From Leisingera sp. M658 (GTDB lineage: Bacteria; Pseudomonadota; Alphaproteobacteria; Rhodobacterales; Rhodobacteraceae): a stretch of DNA of 44,593 nucleotides. Positions 1 through 6,739 of this stretch are shown here, piece by piece. The translations under genes and the position numbers were made by a program. How positions within the stretch are numbered: the first letter of the stretch is position 1; every line of letters starts with the position of its first letter. The notes under the pieces are model-generated. The model was not told the DNA's origin. It did not search any database and saw only the letters and a list, made by a program, of their open reading frames with translations. The stretch spans positions 1 through 44,593 of the forward strand of contig NZ_CP083551.1 of assembly GCF_025144145.1 (NCBI RefSeq). Direction: 5' to 3'.

Positions 1-28
1 CGGTGCGGTTCGTAGAAGGACGACCACG

Positions 29-391
29 ATGGACAAGATTCCTTTGATCTTAGCAGTTATCTGGGCGAATTCGGCCGGTGCTCAGGAAGCCTGTATCGAG
101 CCTTTCCGTCCAGACACGGAGTATCTGGCTGACGGCGGTTTCACTCCGGAGGAAATGCGTGAAGAGTTCCGGACCTACTTTTCCGAGGTCGAGGATTATC
201 TGAATTGCCTGAACAGTTCCGGCGCGCGGATCCGCCAGGAGGCAACCGCGGCCGCTCAAGACTATAGCCGCGTTTTAGATCGCCATCCTGTCAAACCAGG
301 CCAAAGAATTGAACAAGAGCCGGTTCCGCGCGTGGAGTTGAGCGAGAGCGGAACACTGTTTTTGGACTACGAGGCGGAGTGGCTGCAATGA
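29..391 (+). CDS. Small secreted protein of unknown function
   Basis: 120 residues. The N-terminus (MDKIPLILAVIWANSAGAQE) looks like a short Sec signal peptide with cleavage after the AGA or AQ stretch. The mature part is acidic and helical with two cysteines and no domain I recognise. An AAGGACG Shine-Dalgarno-like stretch precedes the ATG at 29. Its TGA overlaps the ATG of the following nuclease-like gene (ATGA), so the two are translationally coupled and probably act together in the envelope. The function is unknown; conjugation or DNA handling at the cell surface is only a guess from the neighbour. Confidence 0.6.
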   Translation: MDKIPLILAVIWANSAGAQEACIEPFRPDTEYLADGGFTPEEMREEFRTYFSEVEDYLNCLNSSGARIRQEATAAAQDYSRVLDRHPVKPGQRIEQEPVPRVELSESGTLFLDYEAEWLQ

Positions 392-939
392 TCAAATGGG
401 GAGTGACGATCCGGGCGAGCGGCGCCTGCTTGGCGCTGTTGGGAGGGCTTTTGTTTATTGCGCCCAATGTCGAACCGCTGGCCGGAGGCCAGAGCTATGG
501 CCCGTTTGTTCCGAACATCATCGACGGCGATACTCTGGGCAATGGGACGGAGCGGTTTCGTCTGGTTGGTGTGGACAGCTGTGAAATGGGGCAGCCGATC
601 AAATTTCCAGACCAGGAGGGCGAGCTGAACTGCGGCTACTTCGCCCGCGCTTTCGTGGAAGAGTTTATCAGGGATCAGGAGGTCACCTGCTACGATCAGG
701 GCGCGCGCAGCTATGAGCGGATCGTAGCCCGGTGCTTTGTAGGCGACGGTTGGCCTTCGATGGAGACAGACATAGGAGCGTTCGCCATCTATTCGGGTTG
801 GGCTGTGCCAACAGAACATGCAGGAGCTTTGTTCCATGCGCGTTACCTCATGGAATATATGATGGCGAGGGCGGCGCAGCGCGGCACTTGGAACGGTTCG
901 GGCGTTCTTCCCTCAGTCTGGCGCGCGGCAAACAGGTAG
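388..939 (+). CDS. Thermonuclease-family (staphylococcal nuclease-like) protein
   Basis: 183 residues from the ATG at 388, which overlaps the upstream stop; a GTG at 379 is a possible earlier start. A hydrophobic segment at about residues 9-27 suggests a signal peptide or membrane anchor, placing the domain in the periplasm. The SNase core is visible: the IDGDT motif with Asp48, the RLVGVDSCE block with Arg58, Asp63 and Glu66, and Arg111 in YERIVARC. These match the five catalytic and calcium-binding positions of staphylococcal nuclease (D21, R35, D40, E43, R87). It is therefore predicted to be an active, calcium-dependent phosphodiesterase on DNA or RNA. SNase-like proteins are common on proteobacterial conjugative plasmids, where their role is unclear. 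Confidence 0.85.
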   Translation: MIKWGVTIRASGACLALLGGLLFIAPNVEPLAGGQSYGPFVPNIIDGDTLGNGTERFRLVGVDSCEMGQPIKFPDQEGELNCGYFARAFVEEFIRDQEVTCYDQGARSYERIVARCFVGDGWPSMETDIGAFAIYSGWAVPTEHAGALFHARYLMEYMMARAAQRGTWNGSGVLPSVWRAANR

Positions 940-974
940 GCGGATGCAACCATGAATGGGCTCCGTCACCGCCA

Positions 975-1124
975 TCAATCGCGCGCCTTTTGGGAAGCCA
1001 TTTCTCTTTCGAGGCGTGCGATCAGGCGACGCTCTACGTCAGCCTTGTCAGTGTCGCCATTAGCTTCATAGCGGGTCAGATTGAGGCGATAAATTTCAAG
1101 CTTTTCGTTGGTCGAAATGGCCAT
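975..1124 (-). CDS. Small charged protein downstream of the SRAP gene
   Basis: 49 residues, starting MAISTNEKLEIYRLNLTRYE and ending in a basic helix. It is entirely polar and helix-forming, with no signal or membrane segment. The ATG at 1124 overlaps a TGA belonging to a short open frame that follows the SRAP gene (CTGATGG). The gene therefore sits at the end of the leftward SOS-type operon. The reading frame is clean and ends at 975. I do not recognise the family. Confidence 0.55.
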   Translation of the reverse strand: MAISTNEKLEIYRLNLTRYEANGDTDKADVERRLIARLEREMASQKARD

Positions 1125-1130
1125 CAGTCG

Positions 1131-1226
1131 ACACCCTTCTTGAGTTCGATCACATCATTTCCTCGGTCAATTTCAGCCCGCAAGCGGGCTGCCGCCTCGA
1201 TCTGATTTAATACCAAGGCCCTGCTG
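1131..1226 (-). CDS. Possible very short gene between SRAP and the 49-residue gene
   Basis: A reading frame on the minus strand ends with the TGA that overlaps the next ATG and reads back through QIEAAARLRAEIDRGNDVIELKKGVD. There is no ATG; a TTG near 1226 is the only plausible start, giving about 31 residues and overlapping the SRAP 3' end. The stop/start overlap with the 49-residue gene suggests translation, but this could equally be an untranslated stretch. Confidence 0.25.
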
Positions 1227-1871
1227 CACGATCCGCATGCTGTCGGCCGGGAAGGTCCGGACCAGCGCCGAGGCTTGTTTCGGATCGCCTGTCAGCCAAG
1301 TTTCATAGTCGCCGGGTTCGAGGATGACCGGCATTCGCCCTTTCGCATGGATAGGTCGGATCAGCTCGTTCGCCTCGGTCGTGACCACGGTATGCCGAAA
1401 CTCAGTTTCGTCGTCTTCGATCAGTTCCGGATTTTCTGACCGCCAGAGCCCCGCGAACGCGAAGGGCGGCCGACCATCGGGATTGTCGCCCTTGAGCGCA
1501 AACCAGTAATCGGTCGCCGGCTGCCTGCCTTTGGTCTCGTTGAAGCTCGTGACCGGGACTAGGCAACGCCGTTCCTCGAAGCTACCGCGCCAGAGGCCGC
1601 TTTTTCGCAGCTTATCGTCACGCGCATTGTTCCAGGCGGCGGGCTTGATCGGCTTGCCCGTTTTCTTCGATACCTGCGGCGTGAGAAAACCCCATCGCAT
1701 TTCGATCAGCTGGCGCTTTCCGTCAGCATCGCGGCGCACCACCGGCGCCAGTCCCTTCGGAAATATTGCCGGTCTCGGCTCCGCGTTCCCGATCCGATCT
1801 TGATCGCCCGAGACCTGAAACAGCCTGCGCATGGCCTCGGCCGTGGCGATGTTCGCATATAGATTGCACAT
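1173..1871 (-). CDS. SOS response-associated peptidase (SRAP/YedK/HMCES family)
   Basis: 232 residues. SRAP proteins use the invariant Cys2, freed after removal of Met1, to form a thiazolidine crosslink with abasic sites in single-stranded DNA. Here the protein begins MCNLY, so the cysteine is present. Other family landmarks are the WGF-P block near residue 60, the NARDD stretch near residue 81, a glutamate in SFNE, and the histidine-containing IHAKGRMPVIL block. The gene lies 9 bp after a 113-residue gene and divergent from a translesion polymerase, with a LexA-type box in between. That context fits damage tolerance, including protection of plasmid DNA while single-stranded. The start is fixed by the obligatory Cys2. 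Confidence 0.92.
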   Translation of the reverse strand: MCNLYANIATAEAMRRLFQVSGDQDRIGNAEPRPAIFPKGLAPVVRRDADGKRQLIEMRWGFLTPQVSKKTGKPIKPAAWNNARDDKLRKSGLWRGSFEERRCLVPVTSFNETKGRQPATDYWFALKGDNPDGRPPFAFAGLWRSENPELIEDDETEFRHTVVTTEANELIRPIHAKGRMPVILEPGDYETWLTGDPKQASALVRTFPADSMRIVQQGLGIKSDRGGSPLAG

Positions 1872-1880
1872 TCCGCGCCC

Positions 1881-2186
1881 CTAAAGTCCGGTCCACCCCC
1901 GGATCATCTTCGCCACGCGCAGGGCCTCCGCCCGGCGCAGGCTTTGATTTTCGATCCGTAGCGCCTTGAAGAAGGCACCCGTCAGCATCGACCCTTTCTC
2001 GATGTTCTTTCGAACATAGAGCATGGCCGCGAGAAATTCTTCTGTCTCCACATCGCGATCCGCGCAATCGGCCGCGGCCGTCTCGACAAGGGCAAGCACC
2101 TGGCGCAGCTCGTCCACGATCAGAATTTCTTCCGACCAGTTGCCGCCGAAGGCCACGTTCCGAATCTGATCCTTGCGTTCTACCAT
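1881..2186 (-). CDS. Unknown protein, first gene of the leftward SOS-type operon
   Basis: I place the start at the ATG at 2186 (MVERKDQIRNVAFGG...), giving 101 residues. A TTG at 2222 would extend the frame but would run through the LexA-type box at 2189-2203, which argues against it. No Shine-Dalgarno sequence is visible directly upstream, so the mRNA may be leaderless. The protein is helical and soluble with no recognised domain. It is followed 9 bp later by the SRAP gene, which suggests a role in damage tolerance or its regulation. Confidence 0.6.
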   Translation of the reverse strand: MVERKDQIRNVAFGGNWSEEILIVDELRQVLALVETAAADCADRDVETEEFLAAMLYVRKNIEKGSMLTGAFFKALRIENQSLRRAEALRVAKMIRGWTGL

Positions 2187-2188
2187 TG

Positions 2189-2203
2189 GAACAAAATAAG
2201 AAC
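2189..2203. promoter_or_regulatory. LexA (SOS) box, alphaproteobacterial type
   Basis: The 15-bp sequence GAACAAAATAAGAAC is a perfect GAAC-N7-GAAC direct repeat, the known LexA operator of Alphaproteobacteria. It lies in the 51-bp gap between the leftward unknown/SRAP operon and the rightward Y-family polymerase, so one operator could control both directions. No convincing -10/-35 pairs were assigned. Confidence 0.75.
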
Positions 2204-2237
2204 ATATGACATTCCTCGACAAGCAGGATCGTGGCGC

Positions 2238-3437
2238 ATGACCCCGATGCGGTCTCTATACATTGATATGAACAGCTTTTTTGCCAGCGTGGAGCAGCAG
2301 GCCGATCCATCGCTGCGCGGTAAGCCTGTCGGCATTACCGCTATCAGCGCCGAATCGGGGGCCTGTGTCGCGGCGTCCTATGAGGCCAAAGCCTTCGGCG
2401 TCAAAACCGGAACGCGCGTCTACGACGCGCGCCGGTTATGCCCTGGCATCATTTTCCGCCCTAGCCGCCACCGCCTCTATGTCCGCGTGAACCAGAAGAT
2501 TGCCGGCGTCATCGACCAGATCGCAGAGCTTCAGGCCGTCCGCTCCGTCGATGAATTTCAGTTCGCCCTCGGCGGCCAGACAGCGGAGCTGTCGGCCGCG
2601 CTCGATCTCGGCCGCAGGCTGAAGGCCGCTATCCGCGAACAGGTCGGATCGGAGCTGCGCTGTTCCGTGGGCATCGGGCCGAACCACCTGCTTGCGAAGA
2701 TCGCGGGCAAGCTCGAAAAACCGGATGGCCTGCAATGGCTTGCCCCGGAAAACATGCCCGACAGCATCGCTCATCTGTCGCTTGACGATCTGCCGGGGAT
2801 TTCGCACGGCATCAAAGCCCGGTTACAGCGTGCAGCCGTTTGGGGCGTCGCGGAACTCTATGCGCTCGATCCTCGCCACGCCCGGCAGATATGGCGCTCC
2901 GTCGAAGGTGAGCGTTTCGTTCGAGCCTTGCAGGGCATGGATATTCCGCTCTTGCCCACGCAGCGAAACGGTTACGGCAACTCGAAGGTTCTCGCTCCAC
3001 AGTATCGTCGGCCTGATGCCGCGCGCTTGGTTGGCCGATGGCTGACTGAAAAAGCCGTCGAGCGGATGCGGCGCGACGGATTTTGCGCCCGGCGATTTTC
3101 CCTCATGATCCGGCTTCCTGAAGGCCGCGGCTGGACCCGTGCGAAAACCCTGACACCGAGCCAGGATTCCGCCGTTTTCCTGAAAATGTTCGAAGGGCTA
3201 TGGTCTCTGTTTCACGATGAAGGGCACGGATATGTGCTGTCTATCGGTGTCCACCTGGCCGAAGTTATCCCGCTTTCCGAACGGCCGGGTGAGTTGTTTC
3301 TACCGCTGGCACCAGGCGAACCGAGCAAGCGGGAGAAGCTGTCGGCAACCATCGACCGGATCAATCGCCGGTTTGGCCAGCGGGTGATCACCTACGGCAT
3401 TCACCAGGATCATCCGGGCTTCTTCGAGAAGGGATAG
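2238..3437 (+). CDS. Y-family (translesion) DNA polymerase, UmuC/DinB-like
   Basis: 399 residues. The catalytic carboxylates are visible: Asp10 in LYIDMNSFFASVE and Asp105/Glu106 in RSVDEF. The helix-hairpin-helix region follows around LSLDDLPGISHGI, with the little-finger domain in the C-terminal half. The ATG at 2238 has AGGA 12 bp upstream; an in-frame ATG at 2247 is possible. The divergent LexA box indicates SOS control. The family copies past DNA lesions with low fidelity, and plasmid-borne members such as the RumAB/MucAB type are well known. There is no umuD-like partner here, so this is either a stand-alone DinB-type enzyme or one relying on a host partner. Confidence 0.9.
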   Translation: MTPMRSLYIDMNSFFASVEQQADPSLRGKPVGITAISAESGACVAASYEAKAFGVKTGTRVYDARRLCPGIIFRPSRHRLYVRVNQKIAGVIDQIAELQAVRSVDEFQFALGGQTAELSAALDLGRRLKAAIREQVGSELRCSVGIGPNHLLAKIAGKLEKPDGLQWLAPENMPDSIAHLSLDDLPGISHGIKARLQRAAVWGVAELYALDPRHARQIWRSVEGERFVRALQGMDIPLLPTQRNGYGNSKVLAPQYRRPDAARLVGRWLTEKAVERMRRDGFCARRFSLMIRLPEGRGWTRAKTLTPSQDSAVFLKMFEGLWSLFHDEGHGYVLSIGVHLAEVIPLSERPGELFLPLAPGEPSKREKLSATIDRINRRFGQRVITYGIHQDHPGFFEKG

Positions 3438-3490
3438 TTTCACGGTGCCGCTACCGTACACCACCTGCTTCCAAATGCCTTGGCTTGCAC

Positions 3491-4282
3491 TTAGCGAGAA
3501 CGTCCCCCACCCCCCTTCTCCCGGTTCTGATCCGGCAGAAACCGCTCTTTGGTCTCCCCATCCATGATCACTTCATAGGTCTTGGCAATCTTGCTGAGCT
3601 GGTCCAGGCCAGCTTGCTTTTCCTGTGGGTTCCGGAGGTTGGACACCGCGACTTGGACGGTTTCAAGGTATTCCCGAACTGCGGTCTGAGCTTTGTCGCC
3701 AGTCTGTGTCCGATCCGGGTCTATGGCATAGGTGATAGCGGCCTTGAGTAAGTCATTGGTGCCCGAATGAGAGACGTGGGAGGCCGTAATCCAAACATCA
3801 CGTTGAATATTCTCCGTGTTCAACTCATGTCCGGATCGCTCGCTGAGCTGCTGCAGGAACTCCATCTGAGTGCGGCCATTACCTTCGCGAAAGGGATGAA
3901 CATAATTTAGGTTAGCAATGACGCCTGCGGCGTAATCCCCGAACTGGTCTGCATTCATACCCTGGCCGAGCTTTCCCGCTTGTATGCTGCGTTCCACCTC
4001 AGCCATCCCCTGCTCGATGAACTGGTGGTTGTGAAACCATCGCCCACCTTTCCCTATCTCAACGGTACGGTAGTCTCCGGCCCAATCGTAAAGGTCTTGG
4101 AACAGGTGACGGTGAATCGCTTTGACATGGGCCGCGTCGAACTGACCACCCGGTGAGCCTTCAAGAATGCGAGACTGGACAATCCCGCGTTCGGTCTCGT
4201 CCAGCAAGGCTGCATCCCGAATGTCGAGTTTGTTTTTGAGGACCGAATAATCAGGAGGATAGCAATACTTGTGGTCCGCCAC
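3491..4282 (-). CDS. Fic-domain protein (toxin of a Fic/VbhA-like pair)
   Basis: 263 residues from a GTG at 4282 that lies 3 bp after the stop of the upstream small gene. The Fic core HPFREGNGRTQ (residues 129-139) carries the catalytic His129, Glu133 and the anion-binding GNG. The canonical motif HxFx(D/E)GNGRxxR ends in a second arginine, and here that position is Met140. An upstream FHNH region resembles the substrate-binding flap. Family members transfer AMP or other nucleotides to target hydroxyls. The C-terminal 80 residues are an unassigned helical tail ending in a Gly/Arg-rich stretch. Linkage to a small upstream gene fits class I Fic modules (VbhT/VbhA). Confidence 0.88.
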   Translation of the reverse strand: MADHKYCYPPDYSVLKNKLDIRDAALLDETERGIVQSRILEGSPGGQFDAAHVKAIHRHLFQDLYDWAGDYRTVEIGKGGRWFHNHQFIEQGMAEVERSIQAGKLGQGMNADQFGDYAAGVIANLNYVHPFREGNGRTQMEFLQQLSERSGHELNTENIQRDVWITASHVSHSGTNDLLKAAITYAIDPDRTQTGDKAQTAVREYLETVQVAVSNLRNPQEKQAGLDQLSKIAKTYEVIMDGETKERFLPDQNREKGGGGRSR

Positions 4283-4285
4283 AGC

Positions 4286-4507
4286 CTATCCCACACCGGC
4301 CGCGCGGCGAGCGGCGCGAACTGCCTTACTTATCACCACGCGGCGCATCACCTTAGCTTGCGTTTTTTCGGGCCAGCCCTTGCGCTGCATCCGCTTGTAA
4401 AGGCTGATTTCCTCATCCGATGCAGGAGAGCTTTCAATCTCCTGGAGCGCAAAGGCATGGCGCAGCCGCTTCGAGCTGATGCCGTCGTATCGTGAGCTAA
4501 GTGCCAT
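4286..4507 (-). CDS. Putative Fic-inhibiting antitoxin (VbhA-like)
   Basis: 73 residues, basic and helical. Class I Fic antitoxins such as VbhA insert an [S/T]xxxE[G/N] helix into the ATP site. By eye, the stretch HAFALQEIESSPASD lines up with the VbhA region NALASQRLEGLEPDP. The inhibitory glutamate is kept, but the preceding Ser is Leu and the following Gly is Ser. The basic C-terminus (VMRRVVISKAVRAARRAAGVG) is unusual for VbhA and could bind DNA. The gene lies just before fic (3 bp) and its ATG overlaps the stop of a further small gene (TAATG). The assignment rests on position and weak similarity. Confidence 0.55.
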   Translation of the reverse strand: MALSSRYDGISSKRLRHAFALQEIESSPASDEEISLYKRMQRKGWPEKTQAKVMRRVVISKAVRAARRAAGVG

Positions 4508-4668
4508 TATGCAATCTCTGCCTTCTTAGCCAGGTTGGAGATCCGTTCCGAAAAACTTTGAACGGTCTGCGTCGTCTTCAGTTTCTTGCTGTTCATCATC
4601 ACTGTATCAGCCTTGCCGTTGGAGCCTGCAAAAAAAATGGCTGAAAAGTTCACTATCCGGTTCTCCAT
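4507..4668 (-). CDS. Small gene at the head of the Fic module
   Basis: A 53-residue frame (starting MENRIVNFSAIFFAG) ends in a TAA sharing one base with the next ATG, the type of overlap seen in coupled genes. The C-terminal half (from MMNSKKLKTTQTVQSF) is polar and lysine-rich. There is no good Shine-Dalgarno site before the ATG. An internal GTG at 4602 with AAGG eight bases upstream would give a 31-residue product, which is perhaps more likely. I do not recognise it. Confidence 0.4.
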   Translation of the reverse strand: MENRIVNFSAIFFAGSNGKADTVMMNSKKLKTTQTVQSFSERISNLAKKAEIA

Positions 4669-4734
4669 AAAACGATCATTTTGGAGACTAGGCTACTGGC
4701 TGGGCTGAAGGCCAGAAGTTTTGGCACTATCGTG

Positions 4735-4794
4735 TCCAAAAACTCTTCCAAAAACCGCATTGTCCAACTAGTGTTTTTATATCCGTTTTTTGGA
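4735..4794. promoter_or_regulatory. Repeat cluster upstream of the serine recombinase
   Basis: TCCAAAAAC occurs at 4735-4743 and 4747-4755 as a direct repeat at 12-bp spacing. An inverted, slightly longer copy (GTTTTTTGGA) lies at 4785-4794, directly before the recombinase start. The arrangement could be an autoregulatory site or part of a res/recombination site. It sits between the divergent Fic module and the recombinase. Confidence 0.35.
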
Positions 4795-4803
4795 GGAATT
4801 GCA

Positions 4804-5577
4804 ATGCAGGAATGCGCCGCTGGTGGCAAGATCGTCGGCTACGCTCGTGTGTCGAAGGCTGACCAGTCTCTGGCCCAGCAGGTCGCTCAGCTTCGGGCGC
4901 TTGGATGTGATGAGATCTACACGGACCAGCTGAGCGGTAAGAATGCCCGTCGAGAAGGGCTGCAATCTGCCCTCGATACGCTGACTGCGGGGGACCAGCT
5001 GGTAGTTCCTGCCTTTGACCGCCTGGGCCGCAATCAGCGCGATCTTTTAAACATCGCGCAAGAGCTGGATGAAAAAGGTATCGCTCTGCGTTCCTTGCGC
5101 GAGGACATTGACACACGAACCCCTCTTGGCCGCATGTTCTATTCGGTATGTGCGATGTTCGCGCAATTCGAACGCGATGTGATTTCAGACCGGACGAAAG
5201 CGGGCCTGGCGGCCGCCAAGGCTGCGGGCCGTCGCGGAGGCCGGCCAAAGGCGATGGACGCCGATATGCGGAATGCCATTGAACAGAAGTTAGTCGGCAC
5301 ATGCCTTAGCATTGCCAAGATCGCGAAAGAGCATGGGGTGAGTTCCAGCACGATCTACAATGCTTTTCCTGGAGGGCGAGCAGCCTTGATCGCAAAGCGC
5401 TTCAAGGTGGTGTCCGATTTCTCAGTAGGGCTAGACCGTTTCCAGGTGGTCGAGGATAGGACGTCAGGAGATTTCTACTGGCGCATGATTGGTGACACCC
5501 CTAACCAGGTGCGGGCGCCATATGGTCCGTTCCCAACCGCCGATGATGCAGCAACTGCACTGCGGCAGTTGCTGTAG
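4804..5577 (+). CDS. Serine recombinase (resolvase/invertase family)
   Basis: 257 residues from the ATG at 4804, preceded by GGAGGA at 4791-4796; the open frame upstream is non-coding. The N-terminal catalytic domain has YARVS with nucleophile Ser17, the ARREGLQ region, DRLGRNQRDLL, and the long E-helix region FAQFERDVISDRTKAGL. A helix-turn-helix follows (residues about 160-190, IAKEHGVSSSTIYNAF). About 60 extra residues at the C-terminus are not typical of 180-200-residue resolvases. It lies beside the accessory cargo, so it may resolve plasmid multimers or have been brought in with a transposable unit; no transposase is adjacent. Confidence 0.88.
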   Translation: MQECAAGGKIVGYARVSKADQSLAQQVAQLRALGCDEIYTDQLSGKNARREGLQSALDTLTAGDQLVVPAFDRLGRNQRDLLNIAQELDEKGIALRSLREDIDTRTPLGRMFYSVCAMFAQFERDVISDRTKAGLAAAKAAGRRGGRPKAMDADMRNAIEQKLVGTCLSIAKIAKEHGVSSSTIYNAFPGGRAALIAKRFKVVSDFSVGLDRFQVVEDRTSGDFYWRMIGDTPNQVRAPYGPFPTADDAATALRQLL

Positions 5578-6018
5578 GTGCAATTCGCTGCTGGTGCAGC
5601 CTGGGTAGGATCGTGCGCCCGCTTTGCGCAGTTTCCGGACTTTGCAAAGCTGGACCTGTCGGGCGCGACGATTAGCCCGACCGGCCCAAACTGGTCACTC
5701 AACAATCGTTCCGAATGCTGCGGCCGCAGCCCGCTTTGCGGTCATTCACTCCCAGTTCAATTTTTTCGTGTGGTCGGTGGGTTACCACATGAACATCATC
5801 TTGCGGTTGTCGTGTCCTGCTGTACTACTTGGCCCAACCATCACCAAACTTGGTCGCCAGCAGTGCAGAAAAACCGCCCAAACCTTCTACCCGCGATATA
5901 TGGGGCAATCACTCAAGGGACTGTGTTCTCATGCGCACGTGCGTCCCGATACGCCGGTTGTGAAGTTCATGGCTTAACCATTACCGCTCGATGCGATGTT
6001 GCCCAGCAAAAGTACCCG
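5578..6018. other. Gene-poor stretch before the helicase pair
   Basis: About 440 bp without a supported gene. One frame stays open into the next gene, but its predicted peptide is low-complexity and rich in Cys, Pro and His. It has no ribosome site and I treat it as non-coding. The sequence reads like degenerate remnants, as does the region at 9044-9583 on the far side of the pair, so the two-gene unit appears to sit in a scarred insertion site. Confidence 0.4.
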
Positions 6019-6726
6019 GTGCTCAACTATCTTCCCTTGGTCAAACTGAAAGACTGGCTGCGGCGCGATGGGCTGGATATTTTGGTTGAGCAAGAAAAGA
6101 GCGAACAGGACGGCAACCTAAAGGCAATGCTTCGACAGGGGGGGGTGTCCGATGCACTGGCCACTGCCATTACCCTAGAAGAAATAGAGAAAACACACTT
6201 TCCTACGGACCAAGGCAACAAGGGACAACGAAAACTGAGTGAGAAATTCGCTGGATATGTTGCTGAGGTTCGCGAATTTGAAAGCATAGCGTCTGATGAA
6301 GACTTCGAGGCACTCTTTTCGTGGTTTTCAAAGAATAGAAAGAAAAAAATTGAGGAAATCGTGCGGCGGCTAAGTCGTCATGGTGTCTTGGGGCATTACC
6401 TTTTGGAACGTATCGCCACCGAGGATTCGCACGATACTGGCTATGTCTGCCTTCTAAGAGAGGTGGTCACTTTGCCGCGAAACGTCGCTGAGAGGATCGG
6501 TAAGGGGCTGGACAAGGCGACTTATGAAGGCCTTTGCAGTGCAAGTATCACGTGGCAAGGCCTGATGATTGGTGCAGATGATTTGGCGATGCCCGTAGTT
6601 GAGATCGGCTCCCCAACAATAGAGCACATACTGCAATCGTTCTCGAATCTATTTGGTAGAATTGGCGTGGCGGACCCTGCCGATAAAGTTATCGGAAAGA
6701 TTATTGACGACTGTTTAGTTGGCTAG
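6019..6726 (+). CDS. Unknown protein paired with the UvrD-like helicase
   Basis: About 235 residues if the GTG at 6019 is used; a TTG at 6037 is also possible and neither has a strong ribosome site, so the start is uncertain. The protein is mostly helical and charged, with long Glu/Lys helices (LEEIEKTHFPTD; KNRKKKIEEIVRRLSRHG) and no signal, membrane segment or recognised catalytic motif. Its stop lies 13 bp before the helicase ATG. Base composition is AT-richer than the plasmid backbone and matches the helicase, so both were probably acquired together. It is probably a partner or sensor subunit. Confidence 0.6.
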   Translation: MLNYLPLVKLKDWLRRDGLDILVEQEKSEQDGNLKAMLRQGGVSDALATAITLEEIEKTHFPTDQGNKGQRKLSEKFAGYVAEVREFESIASDEDFEALFSWFSKNRKKKIEEIVRRLSRHGVLGHYLLERIATEDSHDTGYVCLLREVVTLPRNVAERIGKGLDKATYEGLCSASITWQGLMIGADDLAMPVVEIGSPTIEHILQSFSNLFGRIGVADPADKVIGKIIDDCLVG

Positions 6727-6739
6727 CGGAGTAGGTCGA

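Noticed and set aside
5578..6018. In-frame N-terminal extension of the helicase partner
   Set aside because: The peptide is rich in Cys, Pro and His with no ribosome site and does not resemble the helical protein that follows.
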